A stretch of 64,000 bases of DNA from Sphingobium bisphenolivorans. Its GTDB lineage: Bacteria; Pseudomonadota; Alphaproteobacteria; Sphingomonadales; Sphingomonadaceae. Below, piece after piece: positions 1 to 7,670 of the stretch. The notes under the pieces were generated by a model that did no database searches, was not told the origin of the DNA, and saw only the letters and a program-made list of their open reading frames with translations. The stretch lies in NCBI RefSeq assembly GCF_000412635.1, contig NZ_ASTG01000013.1, positions 62,001-126,000 of the forward strand, written 5' to 3'. Within the stretch, counting starts at the first letter, position 1; each line of letters opens with the position of its first letter. Both the position numbers and the translations under genes were made by a program.

Positions 1-338
1 TGGTTCTTGCGGAACGCGTCCATCGACGCTTCCAGATATTGCGGGACCATCGACTGCATGGAGTCGCCATACATGGCGATCAGCTGGCGCAGGAAGTTGA
101 CGGGCAGCATATTTTTGCCACGCTGCTCCTCCTCCATGATGATTTGTGTGAGGACGTTGTGCGTGATGTCCTCTCCGGTCTTTGCATCTACCACAACGAA
201 CTCGCGCCCCTCACGAGTCATCTGGGACAAAAGATCCAAAGTGATGTAACTGGATGTTTCTGTGTTATAGAGCCGCCTGTTAGCGTACTTCTTGATAATG
301 ACCGGTTCGGATTCGTTCGCGGTCTTAGATTTGGCCAT
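1..338 (-). CDS. phaR: PhaR polyhydroxyalkanoate synthesis repressor, 3' end outside window
   Basis: The protein begins [20 protein letters not shown] and carries the PhaR/PHB_acc_N signature with RRLYNTETSSY and a following VVVDAKTGEDITHNVLTQII segment. PhaR binds DNA and polyhydroxyalkanoate granules and represses phasin and PHA genes until polymer forms. About 112 residues are visible; the remainder lies left of position 1. The start is well supported by GGGAGAGG five bases ahead of the ATG. It is divergent from a PhaC-like hydrolase and a phaA thiolase, which fits a PHA locus. Its ATG lies in a CCATGG palindrome that also provides the only ATG of the hydrolase on the other strand. Confidence 0.93.
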   Translation of the reverse strand, partial: MAKSKTANESEPVIIKKYANRRLYNTETSSYITLDLLSQMTREGREFVVVDAKTGEDITHNVLTQIIMEEEQRGKNMLPVNFLRQLIAMYGDSMQSMVPQYLEASMDAFRKN

Positions 339-1425
339 GGATACCTCTCCCACACCTGCATTTGCCGCAATAGCACAGGGTGATGCCGCGCCGCAACATG
401 GGCCCCGGCCTTTGCCCCTTTTTCTCAATATTTTATGGCGGGAAACGGAGGGTGATGCGGGACTTCGCCGCCGCGCTTTCCAGGGATTGCGGAGATATCA
501 AGAAGCTAAACGACCTCCGCCGAGGCCCGCGCCAGCCATCTTCGCGCATGCGGGCAGTGCGAAGCTGCTTCGTTATGGGACGAAAAACGGACGCGCCCCC
601 GTGGTTTTCGTGCCCTCCTTGATCAACCCTCCGCAGGTGCTGGACCTGTCGGAGAACCGATCCATGCTGCGCCACATGGCTGCAGCAGGACATGACGCCT
701 ATCTGGTCGACTGGGGTGCCCCGGCAGCGGACGACCAGGGGCTTGATCTGGAACGGCACGTAACGGAAAGACTTCTGCCGATGCTGGCAGCGCTACCCCA
801 GCCGCCGATCCTGGTGGGATACTGCCTTGGCGGGAGTCTGGTGATCGGCGCTGCCGCTTCCCATCCCGCGCGAGCCGTCGCCGTCATCGCGGCCCCGTGG
901 AATTTCGATGGCTTCCCTCCAGCCGACCGGGAACTGATCGAGGGACTTTGGCACGGTTCAAAGCCGGTATGCGAGCGACTGGGCTATGTGCCGATGGAGG
1001 TGTTGCAATCGGGCTTTTGGGCGATGGATCCCACCCGCACGATCCGAAAATACGCCGCCTTCGCTGATGTGACGCCTGGGTCAAGCGGGGAACATGCGTT
1101 CCTTTCGGTGGAAGATTGGGCGAATGGCGGACCGCCCCTCACCTATGCGGCGGGGCGGGATCTGTTCGAACGGTTTTATGCCGCGAACGCCAGCGGGCTT
1201 GGGAAATGGAAGATCGCCGGGAAGGTGGTAGACCCAGCGGCGCTGCATTGCGCAACATTTTCAATCAGTTCAGCAACCGACCGGATCGTCCCCGCCAGTG
1301 CCGCCCCCGTCATGGCGAAAGTGGAGACGCTAAAGCTTGGCCATGTCGGGATGATCGTGGGCAGCCAGGCACGGCAATTGCTATGGGAACCGCTGTCCGG
1401 ATGGCTTTCCAGCCATGGCGGATGA
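337..1425 (+). CDS. PhaC-like alpha/beta hydrolase
   Basis: This 362-residue alpha/beta-hydrolase has the PHA synthase-type lipase box GYCLGG, with Cys where a lipase has Ser, preceded by [10 protein letters not shown] and YLVDWG, which are typical of the PhaC family. An Asp in SSATDRIVP and a His in LGHVGMI complete a plausible triad. It is shorter than class I PhaC (about 580 residues), so it may be a PHA depolymerase, an oligomer hydrolase or a stand-alone synthase-like enzyme. phaR is divergent and phaA follows 47 bases downstream, supporting a role in PHA turnover. The ATG at 337 lacks a clear ribosome site and overlaps the phaR start on the other strand, so the true start may be downstream. 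Confidence 0.75.
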   Translation: MDTSPTPAFAAIAQGDAAPQHGPRPLPLFLNILWRETEGDAGLRRRAFQGLRRYQEAKRPPPRPAPAIFAHAGSAKLLRYGTKNGRAPVVFVPSLINPPQVLDLSENRSMLRHMAAAGHDAYLVDWGAPAADDQGLDLERHVTERLLPMLAALPQPPILVGYCLGGSLVIGAAASHPARAVAVIAAPWNFDGFPPADRELIEGLWHGSKPVCERLGYVPMEVLQSGFWAMDPTRTIRKYAAFADVTPGSSGEHAFLSVEDWANGGPPLTYAAGRDLFERFYAANASGLGKWKIAGKVVDPAALHCATFSISSATDRIVPASAAPVMAKVETLKLGHVGMIVGSQARQLLWEPLSGWLSSHGG

Positions 1426-1472
1426 TGTTATGTGCGCCCGCGAAAACGACCACCAGCTCTGAGGATCAACCT

Positions 1473-2645
1473 TTGTCAGACATCGTCATCACAGCCGCCA
1501 AGCGCACGGCCGTCGGAAGCTTCATGGGCGCGTTCGGTTCCACGCCAGCGCATGAACTAGGACGGACTGCGATCGTCGCCGCTCTCGGCCAGGCAGGGCT
1601 GTCGCCCGAAGAGGTGGACGAAGTGATCCTGGGGCAAATCTTGACCGCCGGTCAGGGCCAGAATCCCGCGCGTCAGGCAGCCGTCAACGCCGGGATCCCG
1701 GTGGAACGCACCGCCATCGGCCTCAACCAGCTCTGCGGCTCCGGCCTTCGCGCGGTCGCCCTTGCGGCGCAAGCGATCAAGGCTGGCGACGCGCGCATCA
1801 TGGTCGCGGGCGGTCAGGAGAGCATGTCGCTCGCGCCCCATGCACAATATCTGCGCGCCGGTGCAAAGATGGGGCCGATTTCCCTCGTCGATACGATGAC
1901 GCATGACGGCCTGACGGACGCGTTCAACAATTATCACATGGGCGTTACCGCGGAAAATCTGGCGGAGAAATATCAGATCAGCCGCGAGGCGCAGGACGAA
2001 TTCGCCGTCTCCAGCCAGAACAAGGCGGAAGCCGCTCGCGCCGCCGGCCGCTTCAAGGACGAGATCACACCGGTCACGATCAAGGGGCGCAAGGGCGACA
2101 CGATCGTCGACACCGACGAATATATCCGCGCCGGAGCAACAATCGACGCGATGCAGGGCCTCCGTCCCGCCTTCAAGAAGGATGGCACTGTTACCGCAGG
2201 CAACGCCAGCGGCATCAACGACGGCGCGGCGGCTCTGGTCGTGATGAGCGCGGAAGAGGCCGCCAAGCGCAACGCCCCTGTCCTCGCCCGCATCGCTAGC
2301 TTCGCAACCTGCGGCGTCGACCCCGCGATCATGGGCATCGGCCCTGCCCCGGCAAGCCGCATCGCCCTGTCGAAGGCCGGCTGGTCGCTCGGCGATCTCG
2401 ACCTGATCGAAGCCAATGAAGCGTTTGCCGCGCAGGCGCTGGCCGTCGGCCAGGAACTGGGCTGGGATCCCGCCAAGGTCAATGTGAATGGCGGTGCCAT
2501 CGCTATCGGCCACCCGATCGGCGCTTCGGGCGCGCGCGTGCTCACCACCCTCATTTACGAAATGCAAAAGCGAGACGCCAAGAAAGGCCTCGCCACGCTT
2601 TGCGTCGGCGGCGGTATGGGCGTTGCCATGTGCATCGAGCGCTGA
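1473..2645 (+). CDS. phaA: acetyl-CoA acetyltransferase (beta-ketothiolase)
   Basis: A 390-residue thiolase II that condenses two acetyl-CoA to acetoacetyl-CoA, the first step of PHB synthesis, or runs in reverse in degradation. The nucleophile Cys is in [10 protein letters not shown], the catalytic His in [17 protein letters not shown], and the second Cys in LCVGGGMG. The reading frame extends 119 codons upstream, but homology starts at [20 protein letters not shown] codon at 1473, eight bases after GAGG, gives exactly the family length, so I choose TTG. It sits downstream of the PhaC-like hydrolase and probably shares its transcript. A strong hairpin follows the stop. Confidence 0.95.
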   Translation: MSDIVITAAKRTAVGSFMGAFGSTPAHELGRTAIVAALGQAGLSPEEVDEVILGQILTAGQGQNPARQAAVNAGIPVERTAIGLNQLCGSGLRAVALAAQAIKAGDARIMVAGGQESMSLAPHAQYLRAGAKMGPISLVDTMTHDGLTDAFNNYHMGVTAENLAEKYQISREAQDEFAVSSQNKAEAARAAGRFKDEITPVTIKGRKGDTIVDTDEYIRAGATIDAMQGLRPAFKKDGTVTAGNASGINDGAAALVVMSAEEAAKRNAPVLARIASFATCGVDPAIMGIGPAPASRIALSKAGWSLGDLDLIEANEAFAAQALAVGQELGWDPAKVNVNGGAIAIGHPIGASGARVLTTLIYEMQKRDAKKGLATLCVGGGMGVAMCIER

Positions 2646-2664
2646 TCTGGAGATAATTCTCGCG

Positions 2665-2699
2665 AAGGCCGCTGGTCCATCAGGACTGGCGGCCTTTTC
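2665..2699. terminator. hairpin terminator between phaA and alr
   Basis: AAGGCCGC-T-GGTCC and GGAC-TG-GCGGCC flank a four-base ATCA loop and are followed by TTTTCT on the plus strand. It lies 20 bases after the phaA stop and 31 bases before the stop of the convergent alr gene, so it can serve both. Confidence 0.8.
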
Positions 2700-2729
2700 T
2701 ATGTCCTAAAGCGATTGGCGATCAGCCTC

Positions 2730-3782
2730 TCAGTGCCAGACCCGATCGAAACGCGAACCAAGTCCCGTCAACAGTTCATATTGCGATAGGCCTGAGATGG
2801 CCGAAGCTTCCTCCAGGGCATAATCGAGGGTCAGCCAATCACCCTCGGCGAGATCGGCCGCCGCAGTGACATCGACCGCCGTCAGGTCCATCGAGACGCG
2901 GCCGATCACCGGAAGGCTTCGCCCTGCTATGCTGACCGAGCCACAGCCGGAAAAGCCGCGCAGATAACCATCGGCATATCCGATGTTGAGAACCGCGATC
3001 TCCATATCGCTTGCCGCGACATGGGTAGCGTTATAGCCGATACTATCCCCTGCCCGCACGCGCCGCCGCTGCAGGATCTGCGCCTCCGGGAAGACGGTCT
3101 GCGCGATATTCTGCCTCGCCTCTCCCCTCGGAATGCCGCCATAGAGCGCCAAGCCCGGCCGCGTCAGATCAAAGGAGAATTCACGCCCAAGGCAGATGCC
3201 GGCGCTGTTCGCCAGACTGTAGCGATCCGCTTTCACCTTCTCGCGCAACGGGGCGAACCGCTCCAACTGCGTCCGGCTCAATTCGACATCCTCATCCGCC
3301 GAAGCGAGATGGCTGAGCAGCGTCGCGATTGCAAGCCCATCAAGCTGCGGCACCAGATCATCGCGCCAATCGAGCCCGAGGCGGTTCATGCCCGTGTCCA
3401 CCATGACGTCACACACGCCGCCACCCGCCGCCTTCCAGCGCGCGATCTGCTCAGCGGTGCAAAGGACCGGACGCGCGCGAGAGGTTTTGCTCAGCGCCAT
3501 ATCCTCATCGCGGACGCCGTGAAGAACGGAAAGCGAAATGCCTTCGCCCAGCTGCGACTCCAGCGCCCTCGCTTCAGCCCAATTCGAGACGAAAAAGTCG
3601 CGGCATCCCGCCTTCAGCAGGCGGCGCATCACCTCTGCTGCCCCCAGGCCATAACCGTCCGCCTTGATCGCCGCTCCGCACGCCGCATCGCCGCTCTGTT
3701 GCTTCAACCAGCGCCAGTTGGACAGCAGCGCCTGCTCATCCAGACGCAGGCGCAGCGGTGCGATAAAGCCAGTCATGCTCAT
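2730..3782 (-). CDS. alr: alanine racemase
   Basis: A 350-residue PLP enzyme that interconverts L- and D-alanine for peptidoglycan. The PLP lysine sits in AAIKADGYGLGA near residue 40 and the second catalytic base, Tyr, in SIGYNATHVA. The N-terminal TIM barrel and C-terminal beta domain (RVSMDLTAVDVT) are both present and length is normal for a compact Alr. It lies 33 bases downstream of the MHS transporter on the same strand and may be co-transcribed with it. The ATG at 3782 is used; a second in-frame ATG is two codons later. Confidence 0.95.
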   Translation of the reverse strand: MSMTGFIAPLRLRLDEQALLSNWRWLKQQSGDAACGAAIKADGYGLGAAEVMRRLLKAGCRDFFVSNWAEARALESQLGEGISLSVLHGVRDEDMALSKTSRARPVLCTAEQIARWKAAGGGVCDVMVDTGMNRLGLDWRDDLVPQLDGLAIATLLSHLASADEDVELSRTQLERFAPLREKVKADRYSLANSAGICLGREFSFDLTRPGLALYGGIPRGEARQNIAQTVFPEAQILQRRRVRAGDSIGYNATHVAASDMEIAVLNIGYADGYLRGFSGCGSVSIAGRSLPVIGRVSMDLTAVDVTAAADLAEGDWLTLDYALEEASAISGLSQYELLTGLGSRFDRVWH

Positions 3783-3815
3783 GCGGATAGCGATCCCATC
3801 GTCAGCCGTCGAGCT

Positions 3816-5408
3816 TCAGGCGTCAAGCTTCGCGCCGCGCGTTTCCGGCAGGGCTACCAGGCATGTGAGCAATGCGGCGGCGACAATGGCCATGGTGTAC
3901 CACAGCCCCGCATAGGGATCGCCCGTGCGCGCGACGATATATTGGCTGACCAACGGCAAAAATCCGCCGAAATAGCCGGTGCCGATATGATAGGGTATCG
4001 ACAGCGAACTATAGCGTATCTGCGCCGGAAAATATTCCGCCAGCAGTGCTGCGACCGGCCCGTAAGTTGCGCCTGACAGCGTCCAGAGCAGGAGCAGCGC
4101 CAGGAAGATGACCGCGGCGCGAGCCCAGTCCGGCGTCTCTGGCGAGGTCTGATAGCCTGCCTTGTCGAGAGCCGCGTTCAGGCCCGCGCTGCTGAGATCC
4201 GCAACCTCTTCTCCGCCGATCGTCACGGTGGCCGTTTCCGCCGCGCGCTTGTCATAGGCGATGCCGCGCTTGGAAAAATGGTCGAGCAGCTTTCCGCACG
4301 CGCTGGCTTGCACCTTGGCGAAAGGATCGAAGCTGCAGTCCTTGCCGCTCACCACAACCGGCGCCCGCTTCGCCGCTTCATACAAGGACGGATTTCCGAC
4401 GCTGCCCATGAGATGGAACAAGGGCAGGAGCAGCAGCAGCACCAGGGCATAGCCGATCATGATGGGCTTCCTGCGTCCGATCCGGTCGGACAGCCACCCA
4501 AAGAAGATGAACGCCGCCATTCCCGCGAATGCACTGCCGCCGACGAGCAGCTGCGCCGATCCCTGCGACAGATGCAGCCCACTTTGCAGGAAGTAGAGCG
4601 CCTGGAACATGACGGTATAGGCGATTACCGTGAAACCCGCCGCGATCCCGATCATCGCGACCAGCATCCGCCGCTTGTTGCCAGGATAGGTGAACGCATC
4701 CTTCAGCGGATTGCGGGACTGGCGCCCCGCCGCCTTCATCGCTGCGAACACCGGACTTTCATGCAGCATCAGCCGCATCCAGAGCGAAATGCCGAGCAGC
4801 GCCAGCGAGAAGATGAAGGGAAGGCGCCAGCCCCAGTCATCCCACACCCTTTTCCCGACGATCCATTGCGTCCCGACGACGACGATCAGCGAGAGGATGA
4901 AGCCGCCGATAACGCCGGCCTGGATGAAGCTGGTGTAAAAACCACGTCGCCCACGGGGCGCATGCTCGGCGACATAGATGGCCGCTCCGCCATATTCGCC
5001 GCCAAGCGCGAGCCCCTGTGCAATGCGCAGCAGGATGAGGATGACGGGCGCGGCCACGCCGATGCTGGCGGCCGAAGGTGTCAGCCCCACGCCAGCCGTC
5101 GCTCCGCCCATGAGAACAATCGTCGCAAGGAATGTATATTTCCGCCCCAGCCGATCACCAAGATAGCCGAACAAGACGGCGCCCAAAGGCCTGAAGCCGA
5201 AGCCCACGGCGAAACCGGCAAGGGAGTAGAGCAGTTCTACCGTCGGATTGTCCGTGGGAAAGAATGTCCGCCCGATGATCGGCGCGAGAACCCCATAGAT
5301 GTAGAAATCATACCATTCGAACACAGTGCCGAGAGCGGAGGCTGAGATGACCAACCGATCGCGCCTTGCATCCATTACATAATTGCTGCCGACTGCCGTC
5401 CCGCTCAT
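3816..5408 (-). CDS. MFS transporter, metabolite:H+ symporter type, with large soluble insertion
   Basis: A 530-residue inner-membrane transporter of the MHS branch of the MFS (ProP/KgtP/ShiA relatives). Signatures are SALGTVFEWYDFYIYG at the first membrane segment, GYLGDRLGRKYTF in the loop 2-3 motif, and GWLSDRIGRRKPIMIG in the second half. Typical members are 430-450 residues. Here roughly residues 336-425 form a hydrophilic insertion containing two Cys (GKDCSF and SACGK) between membrane segments of the C-terminal half. The substrate cannot be read from sequence; organic acids or osmolytes are usual for the family. The alanine racemase gene follows on the same strand. Confidence 0.85.
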   Translation of the reverse strand: MSGTAVGSNYVMDARRDRLVISASALGTVFEWYDFYIYGVLAPIIGRTFFPTDNPTVELLYSLAGFAVGFGFRPLGAVLFGYLGDRLGRKYTFLATIVLMGGATAGVGLTPSAASIGVAAPVILILLRIAQGLALGGEYGGAAIYVAEHAPRGRRGFYTSFIQAGVIGGFILSLIVVVGTQWIVGKRVWDDWGWRLPFIFSLALLGISLWMRLMLHESPVFAAMKAAGRQSRNPLKDAFTYPGNKRRMLVAMIGIAAGFTVIAYTVMFQALYFLQSGLHLSQGSAQLLVGGSAFAGMAAFIFFGWLSDRIGRRKPIMIGYALVLLLLLPLFHLMGSVGNPSLYEAAKRAPVVVSGKDCSFDPFAKVQASACGKLLDHFSKRGIAYDKRAAETATVTIGGEEVADLSSAGLNAALDKAGYQTSPETPDWARAAVIFLALLLLWTLSGATYGPVAALLAEYFPAQIRYSSLSIPYHIGTGYFGGFLPLVSQYIVARTGDPYAGLWYTMAIVAAALLTCLVALPETRGAKLDA

Positions 5409-5486
5409 CCTGCCCCCTGATTTCCCTCGCTCCGCCTCCTTTTAGCCAAGCCGGTTACCCCAGCAAGCACCCATGCGCTTTTGCAA

Positions 5487-5511
5487 GGAACCGCCGCCCG
5501 CCGCCTCCGTT
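5487..5511 (+). promoter_or_regulatory. EcfG (general stress sigma factor) promoter
   Basis: GGAAC at 5487-5491 and CGTT at 5508-5511 are separated by exactly 16 bases. GGAAC-N16/17-CGTT is the established recognition pattern of the alphaproteobacterial general stress sigma factor EcfG. The element ends 33 bases before the ATG of the 70-residue gene at 5545, a sensible leader length. Confidence 0.7.
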
Positions 5512-5544
5512 CGATAGGCAGCATCTCAGGACAGGAGAAATTAG

Positions 5545-5757
5545 ATGGAGGAGCCTCGTCCCGGACAGGCCCCTGCTACGGAGCAGCGGTCCACCGTGCA
5601 TGGCGTCCATGAAAAGGCCGCCCCCGGCCCTCACAAGGCGCTGCCTACCGACAAGGAGCGGCAGCAGATCGACGAGGCGCAGCAAAGGGCGGACGCCGAT
5701 CGGAAAGAACTTCGCGCCACCGGACATGGCGATCACAAGGGCACGGAGGGATTCTAG
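5545..5757 (+). CDS. small hydrophilic stress-type protein, unknown function
   Basis: A 70-residue, highly charged protein with no membrane segment and no Cys, rich in Gln, Glu, Lys, Asp and His, beginning MEEPRPGQAPATEQ and ending HGDHKGTEGF. I recognise no named domain. The start has AGGAGA six bases upstream. An exact EcfG-type promoter precedes it and a strong hairpin follows, so it looks like a monocistronic general-stress gene. Composition resembles small intrinsically disordered stress proteins; that comparison is inference only. Confidence 0.65.
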   Translation: MEEPRPGQAPATEQRSTVHGVHEKAAPGPHKALPTDKERQQIDEAQQRADADRKELRATGHGDHKGTEGF

Positions 5758-5790
5758 CAAGAACGAACCGGCCAGCTATCCCGGAAATGC

Positions 5791-5826
5791 GAAAGGCCGC
5801 ACCGGCGATCCCGGTACGGCCTTTCC
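5791..5826. terminator. bidirectional hairpin terminator
   Basis: AAAGGCCG-CA-CCGG and CCGG-TA-CGGCCTTT pair around a short loop, with A/T runs on both sides. It stands between the plus-strand 70-residue gene and the minus-strand 24-codon ORF and can end both transcripts. Confidence 0.75.
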
Positions 5827-5851
5827 ATTGTCGGCCGATCTTCGGCAGAGC

Positions 5852-5926
5852 TCAGACGAGCAAAGCCTCCGTGGCGGAGGCCGTTAGCCCAACTGCTGCC
5901 TTCTCAGGCATGCGACAATGAGACAT
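5852..5926 (-). CDS. 24-residue microprotein ORF with perfect Shine-Dalgarno
   Basis: The ORF encodes MSHCRMPEKAAVGLTASATE followed by ALLV and a TGA stop. It is preceded by AAGGAGGTG, a full complement to the 16S anti-Shine-Dalgarno, with ideal spacing of about five bases to the ATG. Downstream on the same strand is the hairpin at 5791-5826. It is below normal gene-calling length. It contains an internal GCCTCCG/CGGAGGC hairpin (5866-5882), so an RNA function is also possible. It lies 70 bases downstream of alkB and may share its transcript. No family recognised. Confidence 0.45.
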   Translation of the reverse strand: MSHCRMPEKAAVGLTASATEALLV

Positions 5927-5996
5927 CAGACCACCTCCTTTCCGCTGTTGACGTTGAAGGCGATATGGGAAGCGGTTTCCTCCTCCGCAAGTCCGC

Positions 5997-6581
5997 TCAG
6001 CCCGCAAGCGCAAGCCCCTTGCGTGAGAGGCTGCGGAAAGTGATCGACCAGCGCGTGACATCCATGGCGGCGAGGCCATGCTCCCATTCGTGCCTTACTT
6101 CTCCCTGCAAATGATAGATGGAGCGCGGCTGCAAGAGGAGCGACGCTCGATCAAAACTTTTGCCGCTCCTCCGCCGCAGACGCAGCGTTGCAGGGGCTCC
6201 AAGCGACAGTCCCACCACATGCTCGAAAACCGGCCGATCGCGGTGCCATCCGATACCCGCGCCCGGATCGTAGCGGATCAGCAGCGCCTGCGCGAGTTCG
6301 ACCGGATCCAGCCCGGCGAACGCCGCCGCTCGGGTCCTGATCGGCACCAACCAATCGGGAATGGGATCAGCCCGTGCAAAGCCCCCATTTTCAAAGTCAT
6401 AGCTCCAGCCGAAGGACAGTGTGAGCCGCTTGCCGAGCCAGCGCTGGAAGCGGAAAGGCGAGAGCGGCTGCGCATCGATCGCCGCGATCAGTTTGGCTTC
6501 TTCCTGCGGTGAGAAGAAGGCTTCGGCATAGTCAAGGCCGGGTAGAAGCGGCGCAGGGAACAGGTCGATCTGGGTCACCAT
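5997..6581 (-). CDS. alkB: AlkB-family 2-oxoglutarate/Fe(II) dioxygenase
   Basis: A 194-residue AlkB-like DNA/RNA dealkylation dioxygenase, which oxidatively removes methyl adducts from N1-A or N3-C. The iron ligands are His and Asp in GWHRDRPVFEH and His in HEWEHG; the 2-oxoglutarate-binding arginines are in RWSITFR. The substrate-recognition lid LGKRLTLSFGW is present. A longer frame starts at 6629, but family members begin near MVTQIDLFPAP, so the ATG at 6581 is preferred. The gene is divergent from DUF4186. The 24-codon microprotein ORF follows. Confidence 0.87.
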   Translation of the reverse strand: MVTQIDLFPAPLLPGLDYAEAFFSPQEEAKLIAAIDAQPLSPFRFQRWLGKRLTLSFGWSYDFENGGFARADPIPDWLVPIRTRAAAFAGLDPVELAQALLIRYDPGAGIGWHRDRPVFEHVVGLSLGAPATLRLRRRSGKSFDRASLLLQPRSIYHLQGEVRHEWEHGLAAMDVTRWSITFRSLSRKGLALAG

Positions 6582-6627
6582 TTCCCCGAAATAGGAACTG
6601 GCTGCCGCAGTCGCTATATCCGCGGGC

Positions 6628-6993
6628 ATGCGCGACCTGGATTTCGTCTTCCCCCGATTGGCCCGCTCGGCGTTCCGCTCCCGCTTCCGCCTGGGCGCGA
6701 AGGAGCGCGACTATATGGCGCGGCGCAGCCCGGACACGATCGAGCAGCACGCCCGCGACTTCATCGCCAAGCGGCTTGCCCCGGCCCTACCCGCCAATGA
6801 CGGGCGGCAAACGCCGATGCGCGGGCATCCCGTGTTCATCGCGCAGCATGCGACCGCCACCTGCTGTCGTTCATGCCTGCGGAAATGGCATACCATAGCG
6901 GAAGGCCGAGCCCTGACCGACATCGAACAGGATCATGTGGTCGCAGCTGTCATGCGGTGGCTGAGCAGCGGCTTGGGCGAGCCGAGCGTATAA
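6628..6993 (+). CDS. DUF4186 family protein
   Basis: A 121-residue protein matching the DUF4186 pattern throughout: FRLGAKERDYM, HARDFIAKRLAPA, NDGRQTPMRGHPVFIAQHAT, CCRSCLRKWH. The paired Cys and nearby His suggest metal binding, but function is not established for the family. It is divergent from alkB; its ATG lies in a GCATGC palindrome shared with a possible longer alkB start. No Shine-Dalgarno is evident ahead of 6628. Confidence 0.85.
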   Translation: MRDLDFVFPRLARSAFRSRFRLGAKERDYMARRSPDTIEQHARDFIAKRLAPALPANDGRQTPMRGHPVFIAQHATATCCRSCLRKWHTIAEGRALTDIEQDHVVAAVMRWLSSGLGEPSV

Positions 6994-7029
6994 GTATGTT
7001 ATTCAACCTAAGTTTTTCTGTCCCCATCG

Positions 7030-7054
7030 GGAACGATCGTGAGCCGGGCGCTTT
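7030..7054 (+). promoter_or_regulatory. possible EcfG-like promoter (imperfect -10)
   Basis: GGAAC at 7030-7034 is followed after 16 bases by CTTT instead of CGTT. It lies 45 bases ahead of the 54-residue gene at 7099. The -35 match is exact and the -10 differs by one base, so this is a weak call supported mainly by the strong example 1.5 kb upstream. Confidence 0.35.
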
Positions 7055-7098
7055 CACCCAGCGGTGTGCCATGTCGAGACGCGCCGCAGGAGAGGGAC

Positions 7099-7263
7099 AT
7101 GATCAAGGCTCGCCATCATTTTGCTGGACAGCAGCCCAGCCTCGTGAGCGACAAGGCTGAGCAGCAACGCGTCTATTTCGCCTCAGAGGAAGCCAACCGC
7201 CGCAAATGGATGGGATTGGACGAGCGTTCCGAAAAGCCGGAACGCCCCATCCGCAAACATTAA
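7099..7263 (+). CDS. small hydrophilic protein, unknown function
   Basis: A 54-residue charged protein beginning MIKARHHFAGQQPS, with a central EQQRVYFASEEANRRKWMGL stretch. A longer frame begins at 7039, but the ATG at 7099 has GGAGAGG a few bases upstream and is preferred. There is no signal peptide, membrane segment or Cys. I do not recognise a family. It is convergent with the hypothetical gene at 7270-7584, and a GGAAC-type promoter may precede it. Confidence 0.55.
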   Translation: MIKARHHFAGQQPSLVSDKAEQQRVYFASEEANRRKWMGLDERSEKPERPIRKH

Positions 7264-7269
7264 TACAAG

Positions 7270-7584
7270 TCAGGCCGCCATAGCCGAAGGCGGGCGCCCG
7301 CCTTCCAGAACAGCTTGTGCCGATGACAGGCAAAGCTGCAGGCTGGTGGCGACATAATGGCTGAGCAACCCGTCATGGTTGCGCACCGTCAACTCCCATA
7401 TCTCGTCGCCAGCCTCACAACGCTGGCGCCCATCGGCACCGGCGAAGATCAACTGATCGCCCAATCGTTCCCGATGAAGAAGATGCCTGGATACAGTCGT
7501 TTGCGTTTCATGATGAGCATTGTGGGCGACTGTGAAGCTTTCACTATTTTGCGACAGCCAATCATCGCCAAGATGGGTAAACAT
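7270..7584 (-). CDS. hypothetical protein
   Basis: A 104-residue ORF beginning MFTHLGDDWLSQNSESFTVA, with a plausible GAAGGCGG ribosome site directly before the ATG. The middle (RCEAGDEIWELTVRNHDGLL) looks protein-like; there is no membrane segment. A GGAAC-N16-CGTC element lies upstream on the same strand. No family is recognised. A plus-strand ORF covers much of the same interval, so coding strand is not certain. Confidence 0.5.
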   Translation of the reverse strand: MFTHLGDDWLSQNSESFTVAHNAHHETQTTVSRHLLHRERLGDQLIFAGADGRQRCEAGDEIWELTVRNHDGLLSHYVATSLQLCLSSAQAVLEGGRPPSAMAA

Positions 7585-7639
7585 CCGCCTTCGTATCCTT
7601 TTCCCCCGGCATTAAGCCAAATTGCAAGGCCGACCCAAA

Positions 7640-7664
7640 GACGCTTATTTTTTCATCAAGTTCC
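7640..7664 (-). promoter_or_regulatory. probable EcfG-like promoter
   Basis: On the minus strand GGAAC (7664-7660) and CGTC (7643-7640) are separated by 16 bases, one mismatch from the EcfG consensus. It points at the 104-residue hypothetical gene whose start is 55 bases downstream. It lies only a few bases beyond the treY stop codon, so it would separate that gene from the trehalose operon. Confidence 0.45.
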
Positions 7665-7670
7665 CATCAT

